64,000 nt of DNA from Epiperipatus broadwayi (GCA_028023455.1 JAQFVV010012405.1:10844423-10908422); one strand, 5' to 3'. Positions 24,955-36,800 are shown, counted from the stretch's first letter. Notes: generated from the sequence alone by a model not told the origin. Made by a program: numbers and translations.

Positions 24955-25041
24955 ATATATATATATATATATTCCATAAAATCCATATTATATATATATA
25001 TATATATTCCATAAAATCCATATTATATATATATATATTGA
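24955..25041. repeat. TA arrays with a repeated spacer
   Basis: Three TA blocks are separated by two copies of TTCCATAAAATCCATAT. The Ile/Tyr-rich frame at 24948-25172 is an artefact. Confidence 0.85.
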
Positions 25042-25329
25042 AGAATCATTTTTTATTCAAAAATATTTCTAATAAATTGCTTGCATATATAAATTTAATT
25101 ATTGTATTTATAATTTTAGTATTTATAAACATAATTTTAGATGTTGATATATTTATGAGACTATATTTCTGACTTAAAAGTAGCATTAACATTAACCCTT
25201 TTCTCGATGTAATATAGATGGCTTACATTACCGTTACTCCATTAACATTGTTTATTATTATATCACATAAGATTAGACTCAGTGTAACTATAAACCATCA
25301 CATAAAATGTTGATCACTAGAAATATATA

Positions 25330-28095
25330 ATCATTTTCAACTATTATCAGTCCACTGCAGGATGAAAGTCACCCCAAGTTCAATCCATCTTCTCCAATGT
25401 CTATCTCTCTTCTCCACTTCATTCCAGCACCCTTCCTTATTTTATCCATCCATCTCACATGTGATTTTTTTCTAGATTTTTTACAATCTCTTGGAAGCCA
25501 GTTTAAAATTTTAACTGTTCATTTAGTATCATCTTCTATAGTAATTTGACCAGATCAACTCCACTTTCATTTTTTCAATTTTTCCAATGATGTCAGTAGA
25601 ACTTCTTTATTCTCTCACCAATGTATTTCATCTTTGATCTATTCTTATTACTCCTAACATGCATCTGTCTATACTTCATTGAATGGTCTGAATTTTCTGT
25701 ATTACTCTTCTGGTAAGTGTCCAGGTTTCAAATCCATAATTAAAAACTGGTAAAACACATTTATTAAAAACTTTCCTGTACTTTGTTGAGTGAATAGTCA
25801 CTGTTTACTTTATGGTAAATGTCCAAGTCTCAGACCCATAATTAAGAACTGGTAAAACACATTTATTAAAACTTTAATTATCAAACACATAAGCATATTA
25901 CCATTGAAAATTAAATTATTTCTAGGAAAATAATTTCAACAAAATTTAATTCTGTCATTAATTTCATCCAATATATTTCCATCTGTAATAATAATTTGGC
26001 CAAGGTATTTATAGTTGTTATTCTTTTAACTCATTAATATCAATCTTCAATATGTTTTTTTGAGAAAATCTATTGAACATTACCTTATTCTTTCTAACCT
26101 TTACTTTTAAACTTACTTTCTTACATTCATCTAATAACTCTTGTAACATTTCATGAACTCTAAAGCATTATTTAAAAAAAAAACAATTACATTACCTGAA
26201 AAATTTAAATGACTAAATAGTCTCTATTAATCTTTCTAATATTATTATGTAATCTAATTGTTTCTGTTGTATTTTTATAATTTTTTTTCAGAATATGACA
26301 CTATTCTGGGTCTATGTCTTGATGATCTAATGCTTTAGTCACTGAAGAAATGGTCCTAGAATCAAATGCCTTTTCAGAATCTACCAATCCAAAGCATTGG
26401 CATTTTATATAATTTCTTTTAGTACTGGATATGATCCACTGTAATAAAACTACCTTTAAACCCAGATTGTTCTTTTGTTTGTTTAAAATGCAAAGTTCAT
26501 TGTAGAAAAAAATTAATTATTTTGGTAAAACTTTTGTATAGAACTGATAATTTGTAATATCTTTTTTATCAGCTTTTTTAAATATTAATACTGCATTTTA
26601 CCAAACATCTGCACATACTTATCAATTAGACATATGGTACGCAACTTTGTCAATATATATATATATATCTTCACCTAATTCTTGTAAGATAATGATTATA
26701 ATTCCATGCTTTTTTTTAACATAACGATTATAATTCCATCATTACTTGGGCTTTTCCTTTCTTCATAAATTTAATTGCATGTCTCACTTCTTCATTGAAA
26801 ATACTGTGCATTTCAGAAGATATAGTAGTTGTAGGAAGTATTTTTTCATGTTCTTCATTGCTACATAACTTTTAAGAGAATTTTTCTACACATTTCATGA
26901 TGTCATAGTTCCATCTTTTATTCTTATTGCAGAAATAAGTTTTGTACCAATACCAACATTTTGATCTACATTCTTGAGATTTTTATTTTCTTCTGTAGAT
27001 TTCCTTGCTAGTTCACAATTAAATTTTCATATACCATTATCAACTCTTTTTTTGCATCACTTTACAAAATTTGAGATATTCAATCTTCCATAATTGGCAT
27101 TATTTTATATATTTTCAAATTCATTCTTTTCTACATATAGTATCTCAGTAGAAATTTTACTGGTCAATTGTTGTTTTTTGTGCCAACGCACTCGTGCTTG
27201 AATTATTATAACTGTATCAGTTATGTTACTATTCATTTCGTTGAAATCTGAATCATTAATATTTGAAAACGATTTGCAAGTTGTAATTTAAATTTATTGG
27301 AATGTTTCTGAAGAATAGCAATATCAACTGTGAATATTGTTTTTCTTGATATTTTTTCTTTCTTTTGTTTTGCATTAATATATATCTTGCATGTCACCAA
27401 TCGATATTCATTTCCTGTGTTAAATTTATTAAGAACATTACAATATTTAAATATATAGTTTTTGTTAATCAAAATATAATGCAATTCTACTGTAACTTCA
27501 TTTGAATAATTCCACATCCATTTCTGTATAGCATTTTTCACACATCCAAAAAAAATTATATATTTTTTTCTCTTTCTAAAAACTTCACATGTCTGTTCTC
27601 TTTTGTTTCTATCACCATAACCATATTTACCCATAACACTTTCATCTTTCAATTGTTTCTCAATTTTAGCTTTAAAGTCTCCACATTATTTGATCAAAAG
27701 ACTTTTCTTCATCCATATATAAATCTTCTAGTACTTCATCACAATGAGAACTTATTGGGTCATAAACCTAAATTATCTGCATTTTTAAGTTGAATAACTA
27801 ATCGTACCATTCTGTCTGATATACCACCAATTTCCACAATGTTGTTGTTCTATTTTTATCTATAATAAAGCATAGTTTACTTGTACTTCTAATGTTTGTG
27901 CCATTGCATTACAGAACATGTTCATTTCTTTAAATGAATTGTCTCTTCACCCTTTCTTCTAGTTTCACAAAGTCCAATAATATCCCATTTAATATTTGAT
28001 AATTCTTCCAATTTCTGTAATCTTCCTTTACTTGAAAATGATTTGCAGTTGTAAGTATCTAAATGAAAGTGTCATCGTTGGCAGCCTGGGCCAAC
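25330..28095 (-). mobile_element. RTE-like LINE, longest copy, decayed
   Basis: Read on the minus strand, this is the most complete copy of the family (about 2.75 kb). Blocks from 5' to 3' are: N-terminal endonuclease TYNCKSFSSKGRLQKLEEL with WDIIGLCETRRKGEE (about 28060-27925); the rest of the endonuclease (27652-27233); RT with QSGFK, a VDHI block and FEKAFD-like remnants (about 26480-26300); and the C-terminal end, whose 3' edge (CCACTGCAGGATGAAAGTCA on the plus strand, 25351) corresponds to the 'FHPAV' end. TA repeats and two internal duplications (25711-25777/25823-25880; 26672-26745) interrupt it. No intact ORF remains. The family call rests on the endonuclease wording and TGA-type tails of sister copies. 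Confidence 0.8.
27233..27652 (-). pseudogene. RTE endonuclease fragment (139 open codons)
   Basis: The open segment starts MKDESVMGKYGYGDRNKREQ, followed by a TW-block equivalent (QKWMWNYSNEVTVELHYILI) and NKNYIFKYCNVLNKFNTGN, ending with KIYINAKQKKEK. In active relatives the last part carries a Ser-Asp-His catalytic block. Here it has become GNEYRLV, so the conserved Asp-His is lost. This openness is a chance survival in a decayed copy, and the fragment is not a host gene. Confidence 0.75.
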
Positions 28096-28507
28096 AATCA
28101 GGAGATTCTTAGCACGCTTCACTTTTGGCCACCAGCTGCTGTCATATCTGATAACATTACAGACAGCTGGGAATAAGAGTAAGGATTTCTTTATCTCTGT
28201 CATCATTGTAAATATTTATTTTAAAAAAAAGACCATTCACATTAACATTCATTCTTTTTTCAAGAATTTTAACTGATATTTTTTAAGAACTATCAGGCAA
28301 CTGAGAAGTAAAAATATAATGTTTCTTGATCTTGAATTCTGCTGTAAACATCGTGCAAATTTACCACATTGGCTAATACATGTTAATGAGCAGCCCATCC
28401 ATGTTTGTAGCTTCAATGACAAGAATGTAAAGGATGGACAAAAATAATAAATATAATGTAATAACTTAAATACAATCTTATTATATACCTGTATCAATAT
28501 ATGTAAT
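28096..28507. other. RTE 5' flank and AT-rich DNA
   Basis: A GC-richer strip, 28080-28150 (CAGCCTGGGCCAACAATCAG and on), is the 5' untranslated edge of the minus-strand RTE copy. The rest has no feature. The minus frame 28249-28545 runs into the foldback F3 and shows no conserved features. Confidence 0.5.
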
Positions 28508-29224
28508 ATATAGGGTATATGAGCACCAACTTTCACATGAGCCACTCTATCTCATATCACTGATACACTTGAATACATATAAGTTGAAAAAATAAATAAT
28601 TACCAATATGCATATTTCATGCTAAACCAGCAATCATCAGTTGGTCCAGATTATCATCTCTGCACATATATGCAATAAGTGCTCATATTTATATTAAGAT
28701 AGCCAATTTACATACTTTAATGGACAGGCTTCAATCCACTCCACACTCCAATCCTTCAACCATCCATCTAATTGAAAATCTGATGATGAAGTGCTCAAAG
28801 ACCACAATGAGGCCAAGATTCTTGTCACACCCATGTTGACCTAAAGTCAATATTACCCCACATGTTCAGGAAATAATCCAGGTCAACATGGGTGTGACAA
28901 GAATCTTGGCCTCAGGGTGGCCTTTGAGCATTCCATCATCAGATTTACAATTGGATGGATGGTTGATAAGTTGGAGTGTGGAGTGGATTGAAGCCTGCCC
29001 ATTAAACTATGATTATTGGCTATCTTAATATATATCTGAGCACTTATTGCATATATGTGTAGAGACGATAATCTGGACCAAGTGATGATTTATGGTTTAG
29101 CATGAAATACATATATTGGTGATTATTTATCTTTTCAACATATATATGTTCAAGTGTATCAGTGATATGAGATAGAGTGGTGAGCAGTGGGTAATGTGAA
29201 AGTCTGTGCTCATATACCCTATAT
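28508..29224. mobile_element. Foldback element F3, near-perfect palindrome
   Basis: A 717-bp palindrome. The termini ATATAGGGTATATGAGCAC (28508-28526) and its complement (29206-29224) are exact. The centre is near 28861, with inner arms 28809-28842 and 28880-28913 perfectly complementary around a 37-nt spacer. Arm identity is high (about 90% by eye), so the element is young or maintained by conversion. It has no coding capacity. A diverged end of this family occurs at 36655-36800. Confidence 0.9.
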
Positions 29225-29270
29225 AATAAATATAATAGTAAATAATTATGACATTACAGTCTTTCAATGT

Positions 29271-29384
29271 ATAGAAATACTTTCAGTTAATTCCTTAACC
29301 CTTCTCAATTGCCATTAAATTAAAAAAAAACATAATGGAAGCAAACACCATCAACTCAAATCCCATGAATCCTGAATTATCAGT
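29271..29384 (-). repeat. Inverted copy of a PLE 3' region
   Basis: This segment is the reverse complement of about 29540-29660, the sequence that follows the PLE C-terminus. It starts TCTTTCAATG, includes GAAGCAAACACCATCAACTC and ends before the PLE reading frame. It gives this PLE remnant an inverted flank. Confidence 0.75.
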
Positions 29385-29561
29385 TTTTTTAATCATGAAA
29401 GGACATGTAAATATAAATTTAAATTTGATATTGAAAGTGTTAAGATTCTTCATGAAGAGAGCAAACATAATAAAAAAATTAAGAAGGCAATTTTAATAAA
29501 TAGAAATAAAATGAATGTAATTAATACACAAGCTACTAACTCTAGAATTCGGGATTCATAG
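29385..29561 (+). pseudogene. Penelope-like C-terminal (GIY-YIG tail) fragment
   Basis: 58 open codons end at a TAG. The frame reads FFNHERTCKYKFKFDIESVK, then ILHEESKHNKKIKKA and ILINRNKMNVINTQ. It aligns with the tail of the intact frame at 33874-34665 (DHNKSCIYGFDFNFNSVKIL...KIKEAMLIYKYKHDLINRQ). The upstream GIY-YIG core is missing, so it is a 5'-truncated insertion. Tandem 3' repeats follow. Confidence 0.7.
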
Positions 29562-30055
29562 AACTTGAATTGATGATGTTTGCTTCCATTGTGTTTTTTT
29601 GAAATTAATGGCAGTTGAGAAGCATTAAGGAATTAACTGAAAGTACTTCTATAGATTGAAAGACTATATAATAGTTAATTACTATTATATTTATTATTTT
29701 TCTTATTATAATAGTTTTTCATTAACGGACATTTTATTTGTGTTATATATCCAAATATTAAATCATTTCACAGGATTAAGAAAATGAATGTAATTAATAG
29801 ACAATCTACTAAAGTTAAAATTCAAGATTCATGGGACATAAGTTGATTATATTTGCTTTCCGTTATGTTTTTAGAATTTAGTGGCAGTTGAGGGGGGTTA
29901 GGAATTAACTGAAAGTACTTCTTTCATTGAAAGACTGTATGTAATAGTTAACCACCATTATATTCATTATTTTTATTGTTATTACAATTGTTTTTAATTA
30001 ATAGACATTTTTTTTTGTATTATATATATCCAAATATTAAAACACCTCACATTGT
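29509..30055 (+). repeat. Tandem duplication of PLE 3' region (period 273 bp)
   Basis: AATGAATGTAATTAATA at 29512 recurs at 29785, and both copies run through GATTCATAG/GGAC, a TTGCTTCC-like block, GGAATTAACTGAAAGTACTT and TATATCCAAATATTAAA. Tandem or partly tandem 3' units are a known property of PLEs. Confidence 0.75.
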
Positions 30056-30520
30056 TAAGAAATTCAGAACTGCCCTTTGTGAAATAACTATATAAATATA
30101 TTACAATTCGTATTTCAAAATAGCTTGAAACATTGCAGGTTCATCTTTGGTCATTCTCAGGACTCGGCTCTAACTCAAGGAGTGAGACTTTCGCTTGTGA
30201 GTCTACATGATGATACTTGGGTGAAAGTTTCGTTTTCCTCTTAGTCTTATTAAGATATCTTTTTCTCTCCATTGACCTTTTCCAAATAATTATTTTATTT
30301 TTTATTTTTTCATTTTGGCTGTAACAAGTTTCATTCTGAATGCTATGTAATTTTTTATAAAGTTTAACTGTATATTATTATGTTACTAAGTTTAATAAAT
30401 TTATTTTAAAACAAAATAGCTTGAGACTGCCTATTTAAAATATGGATTTTAATATATTTATTTCACAGAGAGAGATTCTGAATTTCTTAGCCATGTGGGA
30501 TGATTTAATATTTCGATATT
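30033..30520. repeat. Inverted repeat flanking a PLE-associated segment
   Basis: CCAAATATTAAAACACCTCA...TTAAGAAATTCAGAAC (30030-30120) returns inverted at about 30411-30520 (GATTCTGAATTTCTTAGCCA...). The 290 bp between contain a mixed-composition block (30125-30240) with the motif CATGATGA...GTGAAAG, a weak echo of a hammerhead core. Confidence 0.6.
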
Positions 30521-30649
30521 TATTTCAATTTCGCATTATCTACTGGTATTAGTTATGCAACATTTATTTAATATGTTATTTTGATATTTCTGATTTTGAT
30601 TAATAAATCCTTGTTTACAAACTTGCTAGATCTGTTAATTCTTATGCAC

Positions 30650-32590
30650 ATATATATATATTATAATGATCTGGAGAAAGTGAGCTTACCGTAATCTGCA
30701 CTACAGGGCGCCATCTAGGCATTTGAACCTAGAAAAATTTATAAAGTAGGCAGATATGTAAGTCAAAAAAAAAAAAAATTTTTTTTAAGTTTTGATTCCG
30801 GTCATTAGCCCAAGTCACTAGCTCAGGGAGTAGCAGAGATTTAGTAATATAATATCTTATCTAGTTATATTTCAATATTAAAAAATAAATAAAATAAGCC
30901 ACTGCCAGTAATTAACATACAAAAATTTATTTACGCACATATATATATATAAAATTTAACATTATTATTTCAGTGTGTTTATTTTAGATTTTAATTTGAT
31001 TTTATAATTTAAATTTACATTTTAATTTTTATAATATTATAAGTTTACATTTTAATTAAGTTCGCACAGATGGATTTATGAAAGTTTGTTTTATAATGTT
31101 GAGTATAGATCGGTTACATAGATTACACGGTTAAAAACATTTCAAAGTAAACATAAACGATCAAAATACAAAATCATTGATATCGTCAATTGCATAGGGA
31201 ATACAAGAAACCCAATGGTGTTCATCATAAGACACTGCATTAACACCAATAACTTAAAAGAAATCTGAATAAACACATCTTAGATACTCACCATAAGGTA
31301 TCAGTATTTACCGGATGTCTATATATTTTGATCACCTATGAAAACCAAAAACATACTTAACCGGTAATGAACCCATGCAAGCGTCTATACCCAACTTAAA
31401 TTTAATGCAATTTTATTTATGGGTGTCGAGTATGAATGGACTACATAGATTTGCATTTGAAGATAAAACATTCTATCCCCATTTAACCTTAGGCTAAAAA
31501 ATTTGCAGTCAACCTGGCATCAATCCATCTGATATATCGATGTAATCAATGTAATACGAATACAGCAACACAAAATAGGTTAAGATAAGACATTGACTCT
31601 GTCAGATAGGAATATTACATCTATCTAATGAGAAGAACAATAAAAAAACTCCATAGAAATGGACTGCAGTCATTTTGCCGACTTACGATCGCATTCCCTA
31701 GGCAAGAGGTAGTGTGCGGCATATACAAGCGATTCTGCCCGTAGCGAATCTCAAATTACATCTACTAACTACACCAATATATCCAATCCATTGACACAAT
31801 TCAACTACGAAATGAATAACCTAAGATTACCCTCCCCTAATATAACTTTACAAATCTATATAGCCATTCATGCCCAACTTAAGTTTAATATTTATATAAT
31901 TAGTTTAATGAAAAACAGAAATCATAATAAAACTTAAAGAACAAATAAATAAATAAATGGAAATGATTTTAAATAAAAAAAATACATCAAATGACATTAT
32001 TAATATTAATTTACGTTGGTCAGATAGGATTCTATTTGTATTATTTAAATACAGAAAATTTTTAATTTAATGTTCATTAATTATAAAGTTCTTACAGTTT
32101 TAACATGTCCGTAGTTTTATCCGTTGCTTGCCATGAACGTGAATTCCCACGCCGTCCTACAAAGATTGGTTGAGTTAGCCATTGTTTTTTTTATTTATCC
32201 GGAGGTCTTTTAGTTTAGTTGGTCCTCAATGTATAAAATGATAGTTCATTTCTCTTTCTTTCTTAGCAGAACTGAAGGGATTGAAGAGTGCGTCTTTTCA
32301 ATTCCTTCTCCTTCGACTCCGCACTAACACATATCTGTACTCTTGTAATAACTAATTAATTCCTTTATTTTCAAACCTTTCCTTTTATAATAATTTTGCG
32401 GATTAACTCAACATTACGTCATGATGGTGAAAACCTTTTCATTGAGGTCCGATTTCCCGATGGATTTCTTTCATTTGCTAAAAGTTTCTATTGTTTTCCT
32501 ATCTGACCGATGCTTATACATTTAAATGCCCAAAGGCTAGTTTACTAATTAAAAATAATCATTTCCATTTTACAAAAGATTAATTAATTT
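30650..32590 (+). repeat. Dispersed repeat family R2, copy 2
   Basis: The counterpart of 2455-4235 (shared landmarks listed there). This copy has more mixed composition in 31490-31880 and 32100-32480, where copy 1 is AT-richer. Two partial matches to the GTTGAGTATA...CTACATAGA block (31096 and 31428) suggest an internal duplication. No open frame is conserved with copy 1. Confidence 0.7.
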
Positions 32591-32848
32591 GTTTTCAAAC
32601 TTAAACATATATTTTTATCTCTAAATCTTTTCTGAAAATTGAGTTTTAAACTACTCTTTTTTTTAATAAAGTTTTATTTTAATAATTATTTATCTGTGCG
32701 ATTTTATATATATGCGAGTTTAAGATGATTTTTTAATTTTCAGTTTTTAATTCTTAAAAAAGAAATTTTTATTGGCAAACTTTTTTTTTTATGTTTACTA
32801 ATAAAAAATAATGTAATGTACGTATGTACCCGTTACAATATATATATA

Positions 32849-32956
32849 TATAATTGAATATTTGTAAATACAGTAACTAAATAATTAAAAAATTTTATCC
32901 TATATATAACTGAATATTTGTAAATACAGTAACTAAATAATTAAAAAATTTTATCC
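32849..32956. repeat. 56-bp tandem duplication at PLE edge
   Basis: TGAATATTTGTAAATACAGT occurs at 32855 and 32911, followed in both by AACTAAATAATTAAAAAATT. A diverged inverted form (TTTAGTTACTGTATTTTCAAA) lies at 34720-34740, at the opposite end of the PLE palindrome, so this is terminal sequence of the element. Confidence 0.8.
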
Positions 32957-33831
32957 ACTTAGGAGCGCTTTTGATTATCCCAGTAATCTGTGTCACCTAA
33001 AGCTTTCAAATGCTAACTTTCCCACAATTCCATGATCTTAACATTTGCTGCTTGCCTGTTAATTAAGTCATGTTTATATTTGTATATTAGCATAGCCTCC
33101 TTTATTTTTCTTTTATTGTTAATTTTTTTCAATTTGCAATATTTTTACACTGTTAAAATTGAAGTCAAAACCATAAATACATGATTTATTATGGTCATAA
33201 AAAACAGATGCTGAAATATTATTATCTACTATGCAATTTTGTTTCGATTTCTGAACATGTTTTAATAATAGCAAGTGTTCTTTAGTTCTTTTTTCCAATG
33301 TACATCTAGATTCACCTATATATTTACTGCCACACCTACATATCCATTTATAAATGACACAATTTTTATTTATAAATGAGGTTTTATCTTTGGAGTTATT
33401 TATTAATTTATTTAATGTAGGAGGTGTGTAAAATGCAATATCACATATATCTTTATAAATTTTCCTTATAAATTTTTACTTGATAATTTGAAATATATGG
33501 GATTGATATCCATATTTTTTTATTAGCAGGAGAGTCAATATTATTATTAAATTTTTATTTTTATATTTTGTATTAAAATCTCTAATAACATTATATATGT
33601 GATTATAATTATAGCCAACATTTAACAATTCATTCGAGTATATTTCAATATTTTTGCCTTTATCTGATGAATATTTGCAAAGACTATTATTTCTAAATAA
33701 GAAGGACTTCAAACCTGCCATTTTGTGTGACATTGGTACTTTTGATTTATATGGAATATAACCTCTTTTTACTATTGGTTTAATGGTGATACAGTAATCC
33801 AGCATGCCTTGATTCCTAGTTATTTTAAGAT
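32957..33831 (-). mobile_element. PLE palindrome, left arm (pseudogene)
   Basis: On the minus strand this arm encodes the same protein as 33874-34665, beginning MLDYCITIKPIVKRGYIPYK. It is open only for 109 codons (33805-33476). A frameshift after KYKNKN and a stop after IIK break it. The GIY-YIG part still reads well downstream, with a GES version of the motif block where the right arm has GEF. The start is shared because both arms meet at 33832-33847. Confidence 0.85.
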
Positions 33832-33880
33832 CAAGAAACTAATCTTAATCTTAAAATAACTAGGAATCAAGGCATGCTGG
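33799..33880. repeat. Centre of the PLE palindrome
   Basis: 33 bp from CCAGCATGCCTTGATTCC to TTAAGAT (33799-33831) are perfectly complementary to 33848-33880, around a 16-nt spacer (33832-33847). This is the junction between two head-to-head copies. Confidence 0.95.
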
Positions 33881-34665
33881 ATTACTGTTTGACCATTAAA
33901 CCAATATTAAAAAGAGGTTATATTCCATATAAATCAAAAGTGCCAATGTCACACAAAATGGCAGGTTTGAAGTCCTTCTTATTTAGAAATAATAGTCTTT
34001 GCAAATATTCATCAGATAAAGACAAAAATATTGAAATATACTCGAATGAATTGTTAAATGTTGGCTATAGTTATAATCACATATATAATGTTATTAGAGA
34101 TTTTAATACAAAATATAAAAATAAAAATTTTAATAATAATATTGATTCTCCTGCTAATAAAAAAATATGGGTATCAATCCCATATATTTTAAATTATCAA
34201 GTAACGTTTATAAAGAAAATTTATAAAAATATATGTGATATTGCATTTTACACACCTCCTACATTAAATAAATTAATAAATAACTCCAAAGATAAAAACT
34301 CACTTATAAATAAAAATTGTGTCATTTATAAATGGATATGTAGGTGTGGCAGTAAATATATAGGTGAATTTAGATGTACGTTGGAAAAAAGAACTAAAGA
34401 ACACTTGCTATTATTAAAACGTGTTCAGAAATCGAAACAAAATTGCATAGTAGATAATAATATTTCAGCATCTGTTTTTTACGACCATAATAAATCATGT
34501 ATTTATGGTTTTGACTTCAATTTTAACAGTGTAAAAATATTGCAAATTGAAAAAATTAACAATAAAAGAAAAATAAAGGAGGCTATGCTAATATATAAAT
34601 ATAAACATGACTTAATTAACAGGCAAGAAGCAAACGTTAAGATCACGGAATTGCGGGAAAGTTAG
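33874..34665 (+). CDS. PLE C-terminal protein: linker and GIY-YIG endonuclease
   Basis: 263 open codons with no RT motifs, so it is the C-terminal part of a Penelope-like ORF. The linker (about residues 1-130, for example KSFLFRNNSLCKYSSDKDKN) resembles the linker of the PLE at 36.9 kb (NAFLHRNNYLCKFNTDRKAN). The endonuclease block follows at about residues 147-240: CVIYKWICRCGSKYIG (Cys pair plus a Y-I-G motif), RCTLEKRTKEH (Arg and Glu-His positions), SASVFYDHNKSC, and a tail ending KYKHDLINRQ. In PLEs this nuclease nicks target DNA for priming. The Met is only the first in frame after the break. The usual GET/GES after YIG is GEF here. Likely inactive alone because RT is missing. Confidence 0.8.
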   Translation: MLDYCLTIKPILKRGYIPYKSKVPMSHKMAGLKSFLFRNNSLCKYSSDKDKNIEIYSNELLNVGYSYNHIYNVIRDFNTKYKNKNFNNNIDSPANKKIWVSIPYILNYQVTFIKKIYKNICDIAFYTPPTLNKLINNSKDKNSLINKNCVIYKWICRCGSKYIGEFRCTLEKRTKEHLLLLKRVQKSKQNCIVDNNISASVFYDHNKSCIYGFDFNFNSVKILQIEKINNKRKIKEAMLIYKYKHDLINRQEANVKITELRES

Positions 34666-34682
34666 CATTTTAAAGCTTTAGT

Positions 34683-34715
34683 TGACACAGATTACTGGGA
34701 TAATCGAAAGCGCTC
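34683..34715 (+). ncRNA. Candidate degenerate hammerhead motif after PLE frame
   Basis: After the stop, GATTA-CTGGGA-TAATC (34690-34705) forms a perfect 5-bp stem and is followed directly by GAAAGCGCTC. A stem followed by GAAA is the layout of hammerhead stem II. The left arm keeps the same stem (32972-32995, minus strand). The conserved CUGAUGA is only partly matched (TTGACACA), so catalysis is doubtful. Confidence 0.25.
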
Positions 34716-34745
34716 ATTATTTAGTTACTGTATTTTCAAATATTT

Positions 34746-36654
34746 AGTTATATAATTACGTATATTGCTTTTAAAAATACAGACATCGAATCATAATATA
34801 TATATATATATATTGCAAGAAAATATATACATATTAGTAAGCTCATTATATATGGGGAAACATCTGTTATATTTTTGAATTATAAAAATCACCATATAAA
34901 AATATTAAAATATTTAATCAATTGCATTTGATAAAAATTATTAGTTTTTATATATATGTGATATAGCTAATACAAACGGTCCTTTTGCAATGGCTGAGTA
35001 ATCATGTTAAGAACGAGATTAGCAGAAATACGTATTAAGATTATGAAAAAACTGTGAAAAAAATTTGAAAATATTAAGGCTTAACTTTTCATATAGAAAG
35101 CTAAGCAACAAGATATTTATTAATCAATGAAATTAAATGATGCTGAACCAATAAAGAGGATAGGGTTTCTGTATAAGTTTAATATTTTCATCTAATTTGA
35201 AAGTTTTTAAATTAATATTTTTGGATATAAAAGCAGTGCTCTGTTGATAATAAAAATATCACTCAACATAACACATAGAGAAATTGTTATTTTTATTAAT
35301 TGCTCAAAAATGAATTAAATGTATTCCCAAGAAATGATTTTTAGCTCTTAATTAAGTAAAAAAAGATTTAATCGTTATATCTACCAACCAGATTATTGCA
35401 AAACAACTATCACTATTTTAGAATCATATTATTATACGAAGTAGTTAACGATCACCATATTGTGTAGCATTATAACAGACACATTTTAGATTGGTTTCTG
35501 AGGTTTTTTCCTATCAATAAAGATTAAAATTTAAATCTAAAACTAATCATCTACCTATCTATCCGTGATTTTGTAAATTTTCTGTATTCTTAAAGCCAAT
35601 AATCTTCAAACTCAAACACCCTAAGATTTTTGAATGCAAGACAACTCTCTTGCATATTATTAGATCTGAAACCAGATCATTTTCTATGTATTTTATTGTC
35701 TCTAGTTTTCTGACAATTATGGTCACCTTTTACAATTTGACTACAGAAGGATAATAATAATTTTAAGAGGGCTTCTACAGACTATATGTAATATGAACTT
35801 TTCATTATTTTTTCCAATCTCTGAATATTATATTTCCCAAAACATAAATTGTGATTATTATTGTGCTTTTTATTTAAATAGAAAATTACATCCACATTTT
35901 TCTTAAACGCTTAAATATAATGAAATTGATGTTAATCTGAATCATTTATAAGATCTCTGAGTTTATTTATGGTTTTACATGCTCTCATACTTAAATGTAT
36001 TTATATGTTAGTCTATTTGCATCATATAATATTAAATATTGAACGACTTTAGAAAAATTTAACTTTATTTAATTTTTTCAATTTATATCATTTTTTTTTT
36101 ATGACACCTCAATTTATAATGTGAAAAACAGTCTGTTATTACAATTGTCAAATATGAATTTCGTGAATTATCTTCAATTGGATAAAAAAAATCCTAATAA
36201 AAATATCTTTTAATTTTAAAGTGAATGCTTAAAAAGTGACATGAAGAAGCATTTAATTTTAAAATAATTTAATTTAGATTTTGTCTTTGCACCAAATAAC
36301 AATAAGATTTTTCTAGTGTTATCATACATTTTTAATATCCTGTATATTTATTATTCTCATATAATTTTCAACTATTTTTAGTAACATTTAATGTCCACAC
36401 TTCTATCCACTTTGTCAATCCATCATAATTATGTACTTATGGTATTTCTTTTATAGAGTTATATAGAGGTGCCACCTTTGGTGCAGTCTTTGGAGCATAA
36501 GATTCAAAAATCATCACAGAGTTCTACCACTTTCATGAACAAATTTTTACGAACTCCCAAAAAATAAAGCATTTTGCCATTTTCATTTACTTATTTGCAA
36601 AATATATTTTGTTTAATATCCATTCTTATTTTAAATAACTATAATCGAATATCT
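34746..36654. other. AT-rich DNA, no feature seen
   Basis: A TA array at 34796-34815. Otherwise no gene, RNA or clear repeat is seen. Confidence 0.45.
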
Positions 36655-36800
36655 AAATACTTATCTAGACCAAATAATGAATGTTGGCTCATAATGGAGG
36701 TTATTTATCTTTTTCACATGTATGTGGTCAAGTGTATTGGTTGTAGAAAATGGAGTAAATGACTGAAGGGAGCTTGAAAATGTGGGTCCATATCTTCTCC
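36655..36800 (+). mobile_element. Diverged end of foldback family F3
   Basis: About 145 bp align with 29070-29215: GACCAAATAATGA (36668), GGTTATTTATCTTTTTCACAT (36699), GTCAAGTGTATTGG (36728), GAGCTTGAAAATGTG. The second arm of the foldback is absent. It ends about 90 bp before a PLE reverse transcriptase. Confidence 0.6.

Larger units (their letters stand above)
33848..34745 (+). mobile_element. PLE palindrome, right arm
   Basis: The right half of the inverted pair. It carries the open frame 33874-34665 and then a 3' end that mirrors 32855-32985 on the left. No RT domain is included: both arms begin just upstream of the linker between RT and the GIY-YIG part. The pair is therefore two 5'-truncated copies joined at the same point, or one truncated copy duplicated in inverse orientation. 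Confidence 0.85.

Noticed and set aside
28249-28545. 98-codon minus frame
   Set aside because: Half of it lies in the F3 palindrome and the rest in AT-rich flank. It has no protein signature.
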